Source: Youngiibacter multivorans (GTDB lineage Bacteria > Bacillota > Clostridia > Clostridiales > Clostridiaceae). From it: DNA of 64,000 nt. The translations under genes were made by a program, and so were the position numbers. The notes under the pieces were generated by a model. It was not told the origin of the DNA and searched no databases. It was given only the letters and a program-made list of their open reading frames with translations. Shown one piece after another: positions 17,512 through 26,296 of the stretch (positions are counted from its first letter, which is position 1; each line of letters opens with the position of its first letter). The stretch spans positions 124,001-188,000 of the forward strand of contig NZ_JAGGKC010000002.1 of assembly GCF_017873395.1 (NCBI RefSeq). The letters run 5' to 3'.

Positions 17512-17847
17512 TCAGGCAAATACCACCTGAACCAGAAACATATACAGCACAGTTCCTCCAGCCATGCTTATGAGGACATTCCTCTTCCACACATGTAGGA
17601 TTGCAACCAGCGCTGCAGATACAAGCTCAGGTACAAATGTTCCAAATGTTCCGAACTTTATCCCCTTCAGGCAATATATGACCAGAGTGGCTATTATTGC
17701 AGGAGGAAGTATCTTTCCAAGGTAGTCTATGGATTTCGGCATTTCCTTATGTCTTCCGAAAAGGATGAAGGGAAGCGCTCTTACTGCAATGGTAACTGCT
17801 CCAACAACTGCAATTATCGCAACTGATTGATTGAACCCTGTAGTCAT
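17512..17847 (-). CDS. azlD: Branched-chain amino acid exporter subunit AzlD
   Basis: 111 residues with four hydrophobic segments, starting with an N-terminal TM (VAIIAVVGAVTIAVRALPFI) carrying the conserved R-A-L-P-F and followed by YLGKILPPAIIATLVIYCL, the family signature. AzlD is the small partner of AzlC in an exporter of branched-chain amino acids and their analogues. The start overlaps the azlC stop by four bases. Confidence 0.9.
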   Translation of the reverse strand: MTTGFNQSVAIIAVVGAVTIAVRALPFILFGRHKEMPKSIDYLGKILPPAIIATLVIYCLKGIKFGTFGTFVPELVSAALVAILHVWKRNVLISMAGGTVLYMFLVQVVFA

Positions 17848-18542
17848 CTTTTTCCACCCTCCATTGCATGCATCACTTTCTTCTTACCCGCCATCAGTAT
17901 GAACACCGTGGCAATGAGGCTTGGCAGGATGAACCTGTCAGGGCCAAGGACCACCAGGAAAAAGACTGAGGACAATATTCCGGCTATAGCAGGGAAATGA
18001 GACTTGTAGCCCATCCACTGCTCGATGAATATGACAGTGAAAAGTGCAGTCATGGAAAAGTCGATTCCTGTGAAGTCGAAAGGTATCAGCTGACCTGCTA
18101 TTGCTCCGATTACGCTGCCAGTTATCCAGTATGACTGGTTCATTGCTGATATAAGGAAGGATGCCTTCTTCTCATCCACTCCTTCAGGGACATCAAGGGC
18201 GCAGAGCAGCGAATAGGTCTCATCAGTAAGCGAGAATATCATGTAGAAATACTTTCTGCCCATCCTCTTGAACTTGTCCACGAAGGATATCCCGTAGAAC
18301 AGGTGCCTGCTGTTGATAAGGAGCGTCATTGCGGCAACTACCCCAAGAGGAGTCCCTTCCCTCAGGAATGAGACCAGCACGAACTGCATGGAGCCTGCAT
18401 ATACGGTGAGGCTTATAAAGAACGCCCAGATAACGCCATAACCTGCCTGCTGCAGGAGTATCCCAAATGCCATGCCCAGGAATACATATCCAAGCAGCAC
18501 CGGCACTGACTGTAGAAACGAATATTTCAAGGTCTTGTCCAA
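17844..18542 (-). CDS. azlC: Branched-chain amino acid exporter AzlC
   Basis: About 232 residues with multiple membrane spans. Family hallmarks are the N-terminal VLLGYVFLGMAFGILLQQAG, the AGSMQF motif, N-S-R-H-L-F-Y-G and later D-E-T-Y-S. Works with AzlD in the membrane. The frame extends to 18578, but GGGAGAG lies six bases before a TTG at 18542, which fits the family N-terminus better. ilvE, making the same amino acids, lies 2.4 kb away but is a separate unit. Confidence 0.9.
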   Translation of the reverse strand: MDKTLKYSFLQSVPVLLGYVFLGMAFGILLQQAGYGVIWAFFISLTVYAGSMQFVLVSFLREGTPLGVVAAMTLLINSRHLFYGISFVDKFKRMGRKYFYMIFSLTDETYSLLCALDVPEGVDEKKASFLISAMNQSYWITGSVIGAIAGQLIPFDFTGIDFSMTALFTVIFIEQWMGYKSHFPAIAGILSSVFFLVVLGPDRFILPSLIATVFILMAGKKKVMHAMEGGKR

Positions 18543-18735
18543 AAATATCTCTCCCATCAAAAAAGCTATAGAAACCATTTTACCACAAAATCACCATTTT
18601 GACCGATGAAAATGCATATTCATGCAGCTAAGTGATGATAAGTCACCATTAGCTTCCAAGCTCCTGCTAAGATTGAAAGTAGAATTATTTCAATAAAAAC
18701 CTGAACGATTACAACGAATATCAAAGTATGTAATG

Positions 18736-18741
18736 TATAAT
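18736..18741 (+). promoter_or_regulatory. -10 element upstream of DUF2079 gene
   Basis: Perfect TATAAT 65 bases before the start codon; the -35 region is poor. The surrounding 263-base gap (18543-18805) between divergent genes holds no coding sequence that I can see. Confidence 0.35.
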
Positions 18742-18805
18742 AGCAATATGCATATGACGCAATGTCAGCATAAAAAACGGACTTCCCCAGTTGAAAGGAT
18801 TTTAT

Positions 18806-20863
18806 ATGGATACATTTGAATCCCGGAAGAAATCACTGTCCACCGCAAATCAGAAGCTTTTGACAATCATCGCATCATGGCTGCTCGCAAGCACCTTGAT
18901 GAACTGGATATACAGGAATACCCCGACATATTTTTCCGTAAAGCATGCCGGACTTGATGGGCTGTTGCCTTTAACTCTATCCTGGCTCACCTTCACAGGA
19001 TTATTTCTGCTGATAATAAATAAAGCATCGAAGATAGCTGATGGTAAAGACCTGGCAGGCCGCCTTCTTTTCATGTCTTGGCTCCTATTCTCTTCTTCTG
19101 TGATGCTTCGCCTGAAATTCACCATACCCGCAGCTACATTATTGATCGTTAACCTGACTTCCCTGATATTGGCAAGGGACATATTCTTTTCCGCCATAAG
19201 GACAAGCTGGCTGCCAGACAAGTTGCTGAGCATTTCAGGTATTGCAATGGTCTCCTTCAATCTTTATGTCATCCCCTGGGAGGACACGAAAAACAGGCTA
19301 TTCTCAGGATCTGAAGCTGGCACATTAGTCCCTTTGCTCTTAGTGTACATCGCCATTATACTGGCGCTCATGATCGTGTTTAATATGAAATCATCCTTTT
19401 TGAATAATGACCGCACAGTTGTTGCAGTTGTCATTATTGCTATGCTCCTCCAGATATTCCTAAGCGGCCGCATACTTTATGCGAGATACGAGACCCTGTC
19501 CACACCGACATATGACTTCAACCTCTTTGCCCAGATGTTCCACAGCATGGCTGAGAAGCTCCAGCCGATAACCACCCTGGAGCGGAATATGCCGCTGTCT
19601 CACTTCAGTATTCATCTGTCACCGGTCTATTACCTGATGCTTCCATTTTACCTGTTATTCAGGACTCCAGCCACACTGAACGTCCTGCAGGCGATCATTG
19701 TCGGTTCAGGAATGATACCCATGGTTCTTATCGCCAGACACTTCAGGTTGAAATCAAATTTACAGACAGCCCTCTCCCTGATCTATCTGTTCTCCGCAGC
19801 CCTTATGACTTCAGGCTTCTATGATCTTCATGAGAACTGTTTTCTTGTGCCCTTCCTTCTCTGGCTCATATTGTCAATAGAGAAGAAGAACAGCCTTGGA
19901 ATGACTGTATTCACCCTACTCACCCTCTCAGTCAAGGAGGATGCCGCACTCTACATATGGGCGCTTGCAGCCTTCATCATCTTCGACAGGAAGATGGTGA
20001 AGCAGGGACTGGCAATGCTTTTTGCTTCTGGTGCATATTTTATTGGTGCTATCAGGTATCTGAACAATTCCGGGGAAGGAGCAATGACCGGACGATTCGA
20101 AGGCCTCATCGGAGTGCCGGAGTGGTCGCTGCTTTCCGTTCCCTATTCAGTGATCAGGAACCCCGGCTTCATACTGTCAAAGGTCTTTGCAGAAGAAAAA
20201 TTGGCTTACATCATCCAGATGATGTCTCCCCTTGCATTCATGCCCCTTCTTTCAAGAAAGCTGACAAGGTGGATACTCCTTATCCCATTTCTTCTCATGA
20301 ACCTCATGGTGGATTACCAGTACCAGTATGACATGAGGTTCCAGTACAATTACGGCTCCTACATACTCCTGTTCTATATGGCACTTCTGTTCGTGAAGGA
20401 CCATACTGATACCGAACAGATGTCAGGAGTAGAAAAGACCATCAGGAAACCAACCTGCCGCAATATGGCTATAAGCAGCCTGCTTGCAATTGCCATGACC
20501 TCAGGCATTCTCATATCAGCAGCTCATCTTGCTCAGTATGAGCATTACCCTAGAAAGCTTGAAGCAAGTAAAGCTTCACTTGACTCAATGAAGAATGTAA
20601 TGGACCAGATTCCTGATGAAAGTTCTGTGCTCGCGACATGTTTCCTGACCGGATACCTTTCAGGCCGTGATACACTTTATGACATTGACTATAACCTTGT
20701 AGATGGCACGTATTTCCGGGCAGACTACATCGTCATGGACCTGAGGCCTGACTACAAAGGTGACCATGAGACACTACTTCCCATGTTCATTTCTGACGGA
20801 TATGAACTGATGATAATGAATGAAGATGAGATACTACTTTTGAAACGATCAGACGTGCCCTGA
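18806..20863 (+). CDS. DUF2079 polytopic membrane protein
   Basis: 685 residues with about 12 hydrophobic spans. The central segment TPTYDFNLFAQMFHSM followed by PLSHFSIHLSPVYYLMLPFY and the long loop with FYDLHENCFLVPFLLW and KEDAALYIWALAAF matches DUF2079, a family distantly related in layout to GT-C membrane glycosyltransferases (an acidic D/E pattern in the first outside loop). The C-terminal 150 residues form a soluble extracellular domain. Start: ATG at 18806 after AAAGGA, not the TTG at 18791. Function unknown; surface polymer glycosylation is the family guess. Monocistronic. Confidence 0.8.
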   Translation: MDTFESRKKSLSTANQKLLTIIASWLLASTLMNWIYRNTPTYFSVKHAGLDGLLPLTLSWLTFTGLFLLIINKASKIADGKDLAGRLLFMSWLLFSSSVMLRLKFTIPAATLLIVNLTSLILARDIFFSAIRTSWLPDKLLSISGIAMVSFNLYVIPWEDTKNRLFSGSEAGTLVPLLLVYIAIILALMIVFNMKSSFLNNDRTVVAVVIIAMLLQIFLSGRILYARYETLSTPTYDFNLFAQMFHSMAEKLQPITTLERNMPLSHFSIHLSPVYYLMLPFYLLFRTPATLNVLQAIIVGSGMIPMVLIARHFRLKSNLQTALSLIYLFSAALMTSGFYDLHENCFLVPFLLWLILSIEKKNSLGMTVFTLLTLSVKEDAALYIWALAAFIIFDRKMVKQGLAMLFASGAYFIGAIRYLNNSGEGAMTGRFEGLIGVPEWSLLSVPYSVIRNPGFILSKVFAEEKLAYIIQMMSPLAFMPLLSRKLTRWILLIPFLLMNLMVDYQYQYDMRFQYNYGSYILLFYMALLFVKDHTDTEQMSGVEKTIRKPTCRNMAISSLLAIAMTSGILISAAHLAQYEHYPRKLEASKASLDSMKNVMDQIPDESSVLATCFLTGYLSGRDTLYDIDYNLVDGTYFRADYIVMDLRPDYKGDHETLLPMFISDGYELMIMNEDEILLLKRSDVP

Positions 20864-20902
20864 TAACGTGAACCTCAAGAATATACTTCCTGCAAATTGA
20901 AA

Positions 20903-20938
20903 CACCCCCTCGCTCCATATTCCAGGATCGAGGGGGTG
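20903..20938. terminator. Shared terminator of DUF2079 gene and ilvE
   Basis: CACCCCCTCG and CGAGGGGGTG pair perfectly over 10 bp around a 16-base loop, between two convergent stop codons. Confidence 0.75.
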
Positions 20939-20948
20939 AATTATTCTG

Positions 20949-22019
20949 CTATTCTACTGGAACAGTCCAGCCTAAAGTGTCTGGAACCTTTCCCCACTGT
21001 ATTCCGGTAAGTCCGTCGTACAGCTTCTGTGTAAGCTTGCCTATCTGGCCGCCGCCTATCTCGAAGGTCTTGTCCTTGTAGGTCAGCCAGCCGACCGGTG
21101 AAACTACCGCTGCGGTTCCGGTTCCCCAGACCTCTTCAAGCGTGCCATTTTCAGCTGCAGCCACCACTTCATCAACAGATATCAACCTCTCTGAGACATT
21201 TATACCCCAGGTCTTCATGAGCTCTATGCATGACTTCCTTGTTATTCCCGCAAGCACAGCTCCGGTAAGGCTCGGTGTAAGCACCTCTCCGTTTATCTTG
21301 AACATGATGTTCATGCTTCCGACTTCCTCGATGTACTTTCTCTCGACTCCATCAAGCCAAAGTACCTGGGAGTAGCCCTTGTATTCGGCCAATTGGCTCG
21401 CCCTTAGTGATGCGGCGTAGTTTCCTCCGCACTTGGCGATTCCTGTTCCGCCCCTTACTGCCCTGACATCCTGGCTCTCGATCATGATCTTTATAGGATT
21501 GAGTCCTTCAGGATAGTAGCTGCCGACAGGACAGGTTATTATGCAGAATATGTAGGTCTTTGATGCATGAACGCCAAGACCCACATCTGTTGCTATCATG
21601 AACGGTCTGATATAGAGGGATGTCGCTTCCTCAGAAGGGACCCACTCAGCGTCAATTTCAAGCAGCTTCTTGAGTGCTGCGAGGAACATGTCCTCGTCAA
21701 CCGCAGGCATGACTAGTCTCTCTCCTGATATTGCCATTCTCCTTATGTTCTCTGTAGGCCTGAACAGCTGTACCTTACCTTCAGAGGTCCTGTATGCCTT
21801 CATGCCCTCGAATATCTCCTGGCCGTAATGGAATACCATGGTCGCCATATCCATCTCTACAGGTCCGTACGGAACAATCCTTGGATCAAACCAGCCCTTG
21901 CCTTCCTCATAGTTCATGAGGAACATATGGTCTGAGAAAGACTTCCCGAACTTTACCGTCTTCATGTCAGGCTTTACTCTCTTGTTCTTTGTCAGTTCTA
22001 CTCTGATATCCTGTACCAC
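20949..22019 (-). CDS. ilvE: Branched-chain-amino-acid aminotransferase (type II IlvE)
   Basis: 356 residues, the length of the eukaryote/Bacillus-type BCAT rather than E. coli IlvE (about 310). PLP fold class IV motifs are intact: FEGMKAYR, G-G-N-Y-A-A-S-L (around 200), catalytic-lysine region and ERKYIEEVGSMN, GVLAGITRKS. It interconverts leucine, isoleucine and valine with their 2-keto acids using glutamate. GTG start at 22019 with GAGGTG seven bases upstream. The leader carries a 9-bp inverted repeat, and a further terminator-like hairpin lies upstream. Confidence 0.95.
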   Translation of the reverse strand: MVQDIRVELTKNKRVKPDMKTVKFGKSFSDHMFLMNYEEGKGWFDPRIVPYGPVEMDMATMVFHYGQEIFEGMKAYRTSEGKVQLFRPTENIRRMAISGERLVMPAVDEDMFLAALKKLLEIDAEWVPSEEATSLYIRPFMIATDVGLGVHASKTYIFCIITCPVGSYYPEGLNPIKIMIESQDVRAVRGGTGIAKCGGNYAASLRASQLAEYKGYSQVLWLDGVERKYIEEVGSMNIMFKINGEVLTPSLTGAVLAGITRKSCIELMKTWGINVSERLISVDEVVAAAENGTLEEVWGTGTAAVVSPVGWLTYKDKTFEIGGGQIGKLTQKLYDGLTGIQWGKVPDTLGWTVPVE

Positions 22020-22045
22020 TTAAAACACCTCGCGTTTTTTCTTAT

Positions 22046-22072
22046 GTCAGGTGATTTCCACTGTCACCTGAC
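22046..22072 (-). promoter_or_regulatory. Inverted repeat in the ilvE leader
   Basis: GTCAGGTGA - 9 bases - TCACCTGAC, a perfect 9-bp dyad between the -10 (TATAAT on minus, 22091-22096) and the ribosome site. It lacks a T-run on either strand, so it is an operator or mRNA stem rather than a terminator. Confidence 0.45.
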
Positions 22073-22090
22073 TGATTCTAATCTTCAATC

Positions 22091-22096
22091 ATTATA
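22091..22096 (-). promoter_or_regulatory. -10 element of ilvE
   Basis: Perfect TATAAT on the minus strand, about 70 bases before the GTG; a TTGTGA at 22116-22121 could be the -35 at a wide 19-base spacing. Confidence 0.45.
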
Positions 22097-22153
22097 ACAC
22101 TATTCTTCCCTTTCTTCACAAACACTCGAAAAATGTAATCGTTTGAATGCAAA

Positions 22154-22176
22154 AAACAGGCAAAATTTACCTGTTT
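22154..22176 (-). terminator. Terminator-like hairpin upstream of ilvE promoter
   Basis: On the minus strand AAACAGG - 9 bases - CCTGTTTTTTG: a 7-bp stem followed by six T. No coding gene precedes it on this strand before the divergent M15 gene. It may end a short RNA or an attenuated ilvE leader. The rest of the 22097-22494 gap holds no gene that I recognise. Confidence 0.5.
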
Positions 22177-22494
22177 CTATAGTGCAATATGTGAATCTTT
22201 GATGATTTTATGGCTACCTGTCTTGTCTGTATGCGGTAATCCCTTTATCAGGCAGGATCGCACGCATCTATTCTATAAGAGCGATCATCAGTTGTATCAT
22301 ACAAAAACTGATTTTCATTAGTCTTTTTATTTTTCAAGATATCTGACTGTTTATTATAATTCCTGATGTTCCCTGATATCCTTATTACTGTTCAGGGAAT
22401 GTTAGATATTACAGAAAAATACGACCAAATTAAGAAATGTCTAAAGCCAGGTTCAGCATTTATCAGGATACTACTTGAATAGGCAGGTGATAAG

Positions 22495-23058
22495 ATGACA
22501 TCCTCAAGGAGTGCAGGACCTGTACGAAAGAGAAGAAGAACAAGATATAAGGCAAGGTTCTTTGTAATAATGATTGTTCTGATCGTATTTATAGGCTATG
22601 TCACATTCAGGGCATTCACCAGTCTCCCCGATACAAGGACATATGGCAATCCTTATGCGAGGATAGACAGCCTTGACGAGCTTGATGAAAATACTAAGGA
22701 AGCTGCTGTCCTATTTTTGGAAATCGCTGAAGACCAGGGACTTGACGTCATGGTGACTGAGACATACAGGACACAGGAAAGGCAGGATTACCTATACGCC
22801 AAAGGAAGGACCGCTCCTGGGAGTATCGTGACCTGGACAAAGAATTCAAGGCATACAAAGAGGAATGCGTTTGATATTGCGAAAAACCTGACAGGTCATG
22901 AGTACGATGATCCTGAATTCTTCAGGAAGTGCGCTGAGATCGCAAAAGGCATCGGCCTCACATCTGGCTATTATTGGGAAACCAATCAGGATATGCCTCA
23001 CTTTGAGACTGATATCTTCACCAGGATCAGATACCCGGATGGGTATGAGAAGCCATAA
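22495..23058 (+). CDS. M15-family peptidoglycan peptidase (CwlK/VanY-like), membrane anchored
   Basis: 187 residues. A basic N-terminus (RKRRRTRYK) and one membrane span (FFVIMIVLIVFIGYVTF, about 22-39) anchor an extracellular zinc peptidase. The catalytic pattern is visible: TETYRTQERQDYLYAKGRT, then SRHTKRNAFDIA (His and Asp zinc ligands), then the late H in MPHFE. The closest layout is the L-alanyl-D-glutamate endopeptidase/CwlK group. Cuts stem peptides of the cell wall. ATG preceded by GGCAGGTGAT. Monocistronic. Confidence 0.88.
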   Translation: MTSSRSAGPVRKRRRTRYKARFFVIMIVLIVFIGYVTFRAFTSLPDTRTYGNPYARIDSLDELDENTKEAAVLFLEIAEDQGLDVMVTETYRTQERQDYLYAKGRTAPGSIVTWTKNSRHTKRNAFDIAKNLTGHEYDDPEFFRKCAEIAKGIGLTSGYYWETNQDMPHFETDIFTRIRYPDGYEKP

Positions 23059-23152
23059 AATAAGATAATTCCTGGAATATTGCCAATGTCATGATGTATA
23101 CTTTAAGTTATGATAGAAAATCTAAGTAGCGAAGCGGACCAGGAGGCATAGC

Positions 23153-23953
23153 ATGGCAAGGAAGCTGACACTGATATATTTCAGCCCCACAGGAACAACA
23201 AGAAAGATAGTAACAGCAATCGCCGAGGGCACCGGACTTGAATATGATTCGGCGGACCTTACAATGCCTTCAGCAAGGAGCCAGACACTTGCCTTTGGAC
23301 CTGAAGATATTATCATTGCGGGAGTTCCAGTTTATGGAGGAAGGGTTCCCTCACTCCTTCTTGAATGTCTCGGATCCATCCAAGCAGAAGGTGCTCTTGC
23401 CATTCCCGTAGTTGTCTACGGCAACAGGCATTATGACGATTCCCTACTTGAGCTGAAGGATATCCTTGAAGCTAAAGGTGCTGCCTGCATAGCTGCAGCT
23501 GCATTCATAGGAGAGCACTCCTATACAAGGAAGGTGGCATTTGACAGGCCTGACACCGAGGACCTCGAATCTGCAAGGCAATTCGGCTATGAAGTCATGA
23601 GGCTACTTAATTCAGATATCTTTTCGAACATTGAACTCAATGTTCCCGGAAAGCTCCCCTACAAGGAGAGGAAACCAGCTAAACCAGCTTCACCTGTTAC
23701 TAGTGATGCCTGCATAGAGTGCGGTATCTGTGCTCGAGCCTGCCCTACGGGAGCCATAGATTTTAAAGATTTCAGGACTTCTGACCCCACACTCTGCATC
23801 AAGTGCTGCAGCTGCATTAAAAAGTGCCCGACAGACGCGAAGTCCTTCACGGATGATACAGTAGCAAATTTTGCAGTCTGGCTTGAAGCTAACTGTTCCG
23901 ATCGAAAGCTTCCTGAGTTTTTCACGAGAGAATCGGCGCAGAAAGTAACCTAA
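23153..23953 (+). CDS. EFR1-type flavodoxin-ferredoxin fusion protein
   Basis: 266 residues. N-terminal flavodoxin fold with the FMN phosphate loop FSPTGTTRK (residues 10-18) and GVPVYGGRVPS; C-terminal bacterial ferredoxin pair of 4Fe-4S motifs, CIECGICARACP and CIKCCSCIKKCP. EFR1-family proteins shuttle electrons inside anaerobes, joining flavin and FeS carriers in one chain. AGGAGG lies eight bases before the ATG. It stands alone and converges with kdpE, separated by a strong terminator. Partner unknown. Confidence 0.9.
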   Translation: MARKLTLIYFSPTGTTRKIVTAIAEGTGLEYDSADLTMPSARSQTLAFGPEDIIIAGVPVYGGRVPSLLLECLGSIQAEGALAIPVVVYGNRHYDDSLLELKDILEAKGAACIAAAAFIGEHSYTRKVAFDRPDTEDLESARQFGYEVMRLLNSDIFSNIELNVPGKLPYKERKPAKPASPVTSDACIECGICARACPTGAIDFKDFRTSDPTLCIKCCSCIKKCPTDAKSFTDDTVANFAVWLEANCSDRKLPEFFTRESAQKVT

Positions 23954-23987
23954 CACAAGAGCTATGCAACCAAATACAATAGCATTA

Positions 23988-24013
23988 AAGGGAGGAGCGC
24001 AGGCTCCTCCCTT
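23988..24013. terminator. Bidirectional terminator between EFR1 gene and kdpE
   Basis: AAGGGAGGAGC-GCAG-GCTCCTCCCTT: perfect 11-bp stem, 4-base loop, between convergent stops. Confidence 0.85.
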
Positions 24014-24035
24014 CTCAATTATCGCTTATTCCTTT

Positions 24036-24725
24036 CTACTCATCAGCAAACCGATATCCTATTCCCACTTCTGTAAGTATGTACCTTGGCTTGGTCGGAT
24101 TCTGCTCAAGCTTGCGCCTTATGTTAGCCATGAAGACCCTGACGCTTTGCATGTCGCTTTCAAGGTCAGAACCCCAAACCTCCCTGAGTATATACTTATG
24201 GGTCAGGACCTTTCCTGCGTTCCTGACAAGAAGTGTAAGCACCGCATACTCCATGGGAGTGAAGTGTATCTCCTTACCCTCCAGGGTCACCTTGTGCTTT
24301 TCCATGTCTATTTCAAGGTCCCCTACCTTGTATACGGCAGGGATATCCTTTTTTGTGACGTCAAAATGCCTGAAGATCACCCTGATCCTTGCAAGCAGCT
24401 CCTTTATTGAGAAGGGCTTGGTCAGATAGTCATCTGCTCCCGCGTCAAGAGCCTCGACCTTATCATGGTCCTGGTCATGGGCTGATACTACGATTATCGG
24501 AATATCTGAGAAGCTCCTGACCTTCCTTATGATCTCCATGCCGCTCATGTCAGGCAGACCAAGGTCGAGTATTATCGCAGACAGGTTATGGGTGGCGATG
24601 ATGTCCATCGCATCTTTCCCGTTCACAGCCTCAGTGCACTCATAGCCCTGAGATGTAAGGGAAAAATTGATGAAGTTCCTGATTTGCTTGTCATCCTCTA
24701 CGATCAGAAGCAGTGGATTTATCAT
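24036..24725 (-). CDS. kdpE: KdpE-type response regulator
   Basis: 229 residues, OmpR family. Receiver: E-D-D at 9-11, phospho-acceptor in AIILDLGLPDMSG, S in VVSAHD, K in YLTKPFS; winged-helix C-terminus with FTPMEYAVLTLLVRNAGKVL and EVGIGYRF. The wording LDLGLPDMSG and the fused neighbour kinase type point to KdpE. It starts directly after the kinase stop (ATG next to TAG) behind AAAGGAGATGG. Predicted to bind the direct-repeat sites at 26297-26345 and control the divergent trk genes. Confidence 0.88.
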   Translation of the reverse strand: MINPLLLIVEDDKQIRNFINFSLTSQGYECTEAVNGKDAMDIIATHNLSAIILDLGLPDMSGMEIIRKVRSFSDIPIIVVSAHDQDHDKVEALDAGADDYLTKPFSIKELLARIRVIFRHFDVTKKDIPAVYKVGDLEIDMEKHKVTLEGKEIHFTPMEYAVLTLLVRNAGKVLTHKYILREVWGSDLESDMQSVRVFMANIRRKLEQNPTKPRYILTEVGIGYRFADE

Positions 24726-26201
24726 CTATTCACCATCTCCTTTCAGATAGAATTTAACAGTAGCTCCACCATTTGTATTGTTCTCAGCAAATATCCTTCC
24801 GCCATGGAATTCGACTATAGCCTTGCAGATTGCAAGGCCAAGTCCAAGTCCCTGCTTTTCACTGGTCCGTCTGTTGGTGGATACGAAGAACATGTCGAAG
24901 ATCTTCGGGATGTCGTCCTCTATGAATCCGCAGCCGTTGTCAGATACCTGAAACCAAACCCTTCCGTCCTCTGGCCAGGCTGTAAGCCTGATCTCGTTCT
25001 CAGGCGTAGTATGCTCGCATGCATTGCCTATCAGGTTGATCAGCACCTGTACGATAAGCTTCCCGTTCATTGGCACGAACAGGACTCTTTCAGGAACAGC
25101 GATGCTGATTTTATGATTCGGGTAATATCTTGTGCAGAGCTCTACAACCTCAGAGAATATCTCGTCGACAGCTTCACTCTGGATCTTTATTGACAGGTTT
25201 CCTTCATGAACCCTCGTGAAGCTAAGTATGTTTTCTACAAGCCTTGCAAGCCACAGGGAGTCATTATACACTTCGCTGGCGAGCTCAGCGTCTTCCTTGT
25301 CCTTCAGCTTTCCTGCCAGCATTTCGGATGTTCCGGTTATCCTGGTCAGGGGTGTCCTAAGGTCATGGGATATGGCCCTCAGAAGGTTGCTCTTGAACCT
25401 TTCCATCTCCGCCTCTGACCTTGCCATCTCCCTTTCCTTTATGAGGAGCACCCTCTCCATTGATATTGTAATCTGCATAATTATGGATGAAACCAGCTGG
25501 CGGTTGTCCTCATCAAGATCCTCAACCTCTTCCGGTAGCCTGAAATAGCATATGTTGTTGCCCTTAACTTCAATCGGAAAGGTGTAGCTGTTCATCATCC
25601 TATCCTTTATGACAGAAGGTCCGACCAGCTCCGCTGCCCTTTTGATGTTTCTGTCAGGAGAGGCAGTTATAAGTGAAGCCATGGTGCCGGCTTTGATGTA
25701 GCATTCCACCTCAGAATCCAGGAAGCCTGCAAGATACCTCGCTGAAACTTCCGCAGTTTCCTGTATCTCGCTTGTATCGGCCAAGGCACCAGTCACCACA
25801 GACAGGGTCCTTGATTGCCTTTCCCTTGAGTCTGACAGCTGCTTCGAGTTAATGAGCTTGCTTGTGAGTGCGCTTGTGGTTATAGCAGCCATGAGCATCA
25901 CGAAGAAGGTCACGAAATACGAGCTGTCGTCGACCTTGAAGGTATAGACAGGATCCGTGAAGAAGAAGTTGAAGGAAAGCATTGAGGCTACTGCAGCAAA
26001 AATCCCATATGCGTATCCCTTGGTATACCTTGACACCATGAGGACCGATAGAATGTAAATTACTACAATGTTCGTCTCCTCGAAACCCACATGGTTGATG
26101 AGGTATGAGACAAGGGTGGTGCCGATGCTTATCCCTGCTGTCACAAGAACATTCCTCATGACCTGCCTGTCATTTTTCTTTCTGCCTGTCCTGTCAGTCA
26201 T
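24726..26201 (-). CDS. KdpD-like sensor kinase lacking the N-terminal KdpD/Usp sensor
   Basis: 491 residues from the ATG at 26201 (GGGAGG seven bases upstream). It begins directly with the four-helix DUF4118 membrane domain of KdpD (about residues 17-120, including SFNFFFTDPVYTFKV), followed by a GAF-like region, then H in ISHDLRTPLTR (about 271), N-box NLIGNACEH and G-box GLGLGLAICK. Full KdpD has about 400 further N-terminal residues (KdpD and Usp domains that sense K+/c-di-AMP); these are absent and no gene here encodes them. With kdpE it forms the regulator of the adjacent potassium operon. Confidence 0.9.
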   Translation of the reverse strand: MTDRTGRKKNDRQVMRNVLVTAGISIGTTLVSYLINHVGFEETNIVVIYILSVLMVSRYTKGYAYGIFAAVASMLSFNFFFTDPVYTFKVDDSSYFVTFFVMLMAAITTSALTSKLINSKQLSDSRERQSRTLSVVTGALADTSEIQETAEVSARYLAGFLDSEVECYIKAGTMASLITASPDRNIKRAAELVGPSVIKDRMMNSYTFPIEVKGNNICYFRLPEEVEDLDEDNRQLVSSIIMQITISMERVLLIKEREMARSEAEMERFKSNLLRAISHDLRTPLTRITGTSEMLAGKLKDKEDAELASEVYNDSLWLARLVENILSFTRVHEGNLSIKIQSEAVDEIFSEVVELCTRYYPNHKISIAVPERVLFVPMNGKLIVQVLINLIGNACEHTTPENEIRLTAWPEDGRVWFQVSDNGCGFIEDDIPKIFDMFFVSTNRRTSEKQGLGLGLAICKAIVEFHGGRIFAENNTNGGATVKFYLKGDGE

Positions 26202-26244
26202 AACAGCGCCTCCCATAATTTGGCTCACATTATCTACCACTTCA

Positions 26245-26273
26245 ATTATATGCCCATACCTGTATTTTATCAG
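26245..26273 (-). promoter_or_regulatory. Promoter of the kdpD-kdpE pair
   Basis: Minus strand CTGATA (26268-26273), 17 bases, TATAAT (26245-26250). The -10 is perfect, the -35 matches 4 of 6. The KdpE-like sites lie upstream of it, beyond -50. Confidence 0.5.
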
Positions 26274-26296
26274 CATTGAAAGCCTCCATTGAAATC

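Noticed and set aside
17354..17590. 78-codon minus-strand ORF after azlD
   Set aside because: It overlaps the azlD 3' end and runs across the azlCD terminator; it lacks a ribosome site and domain pattern.
22140..22400. Possible T-box riboswitch in front of ilvE (minus strand, AAGGGATTACCGC)
   Set aside because: The core deviates from the T-box sequence in the middle, the terminator's 5' arm does not match it for antiterminator pairing, and I could not find stem I features. Kept only as an unexplained RNA/terminator region.
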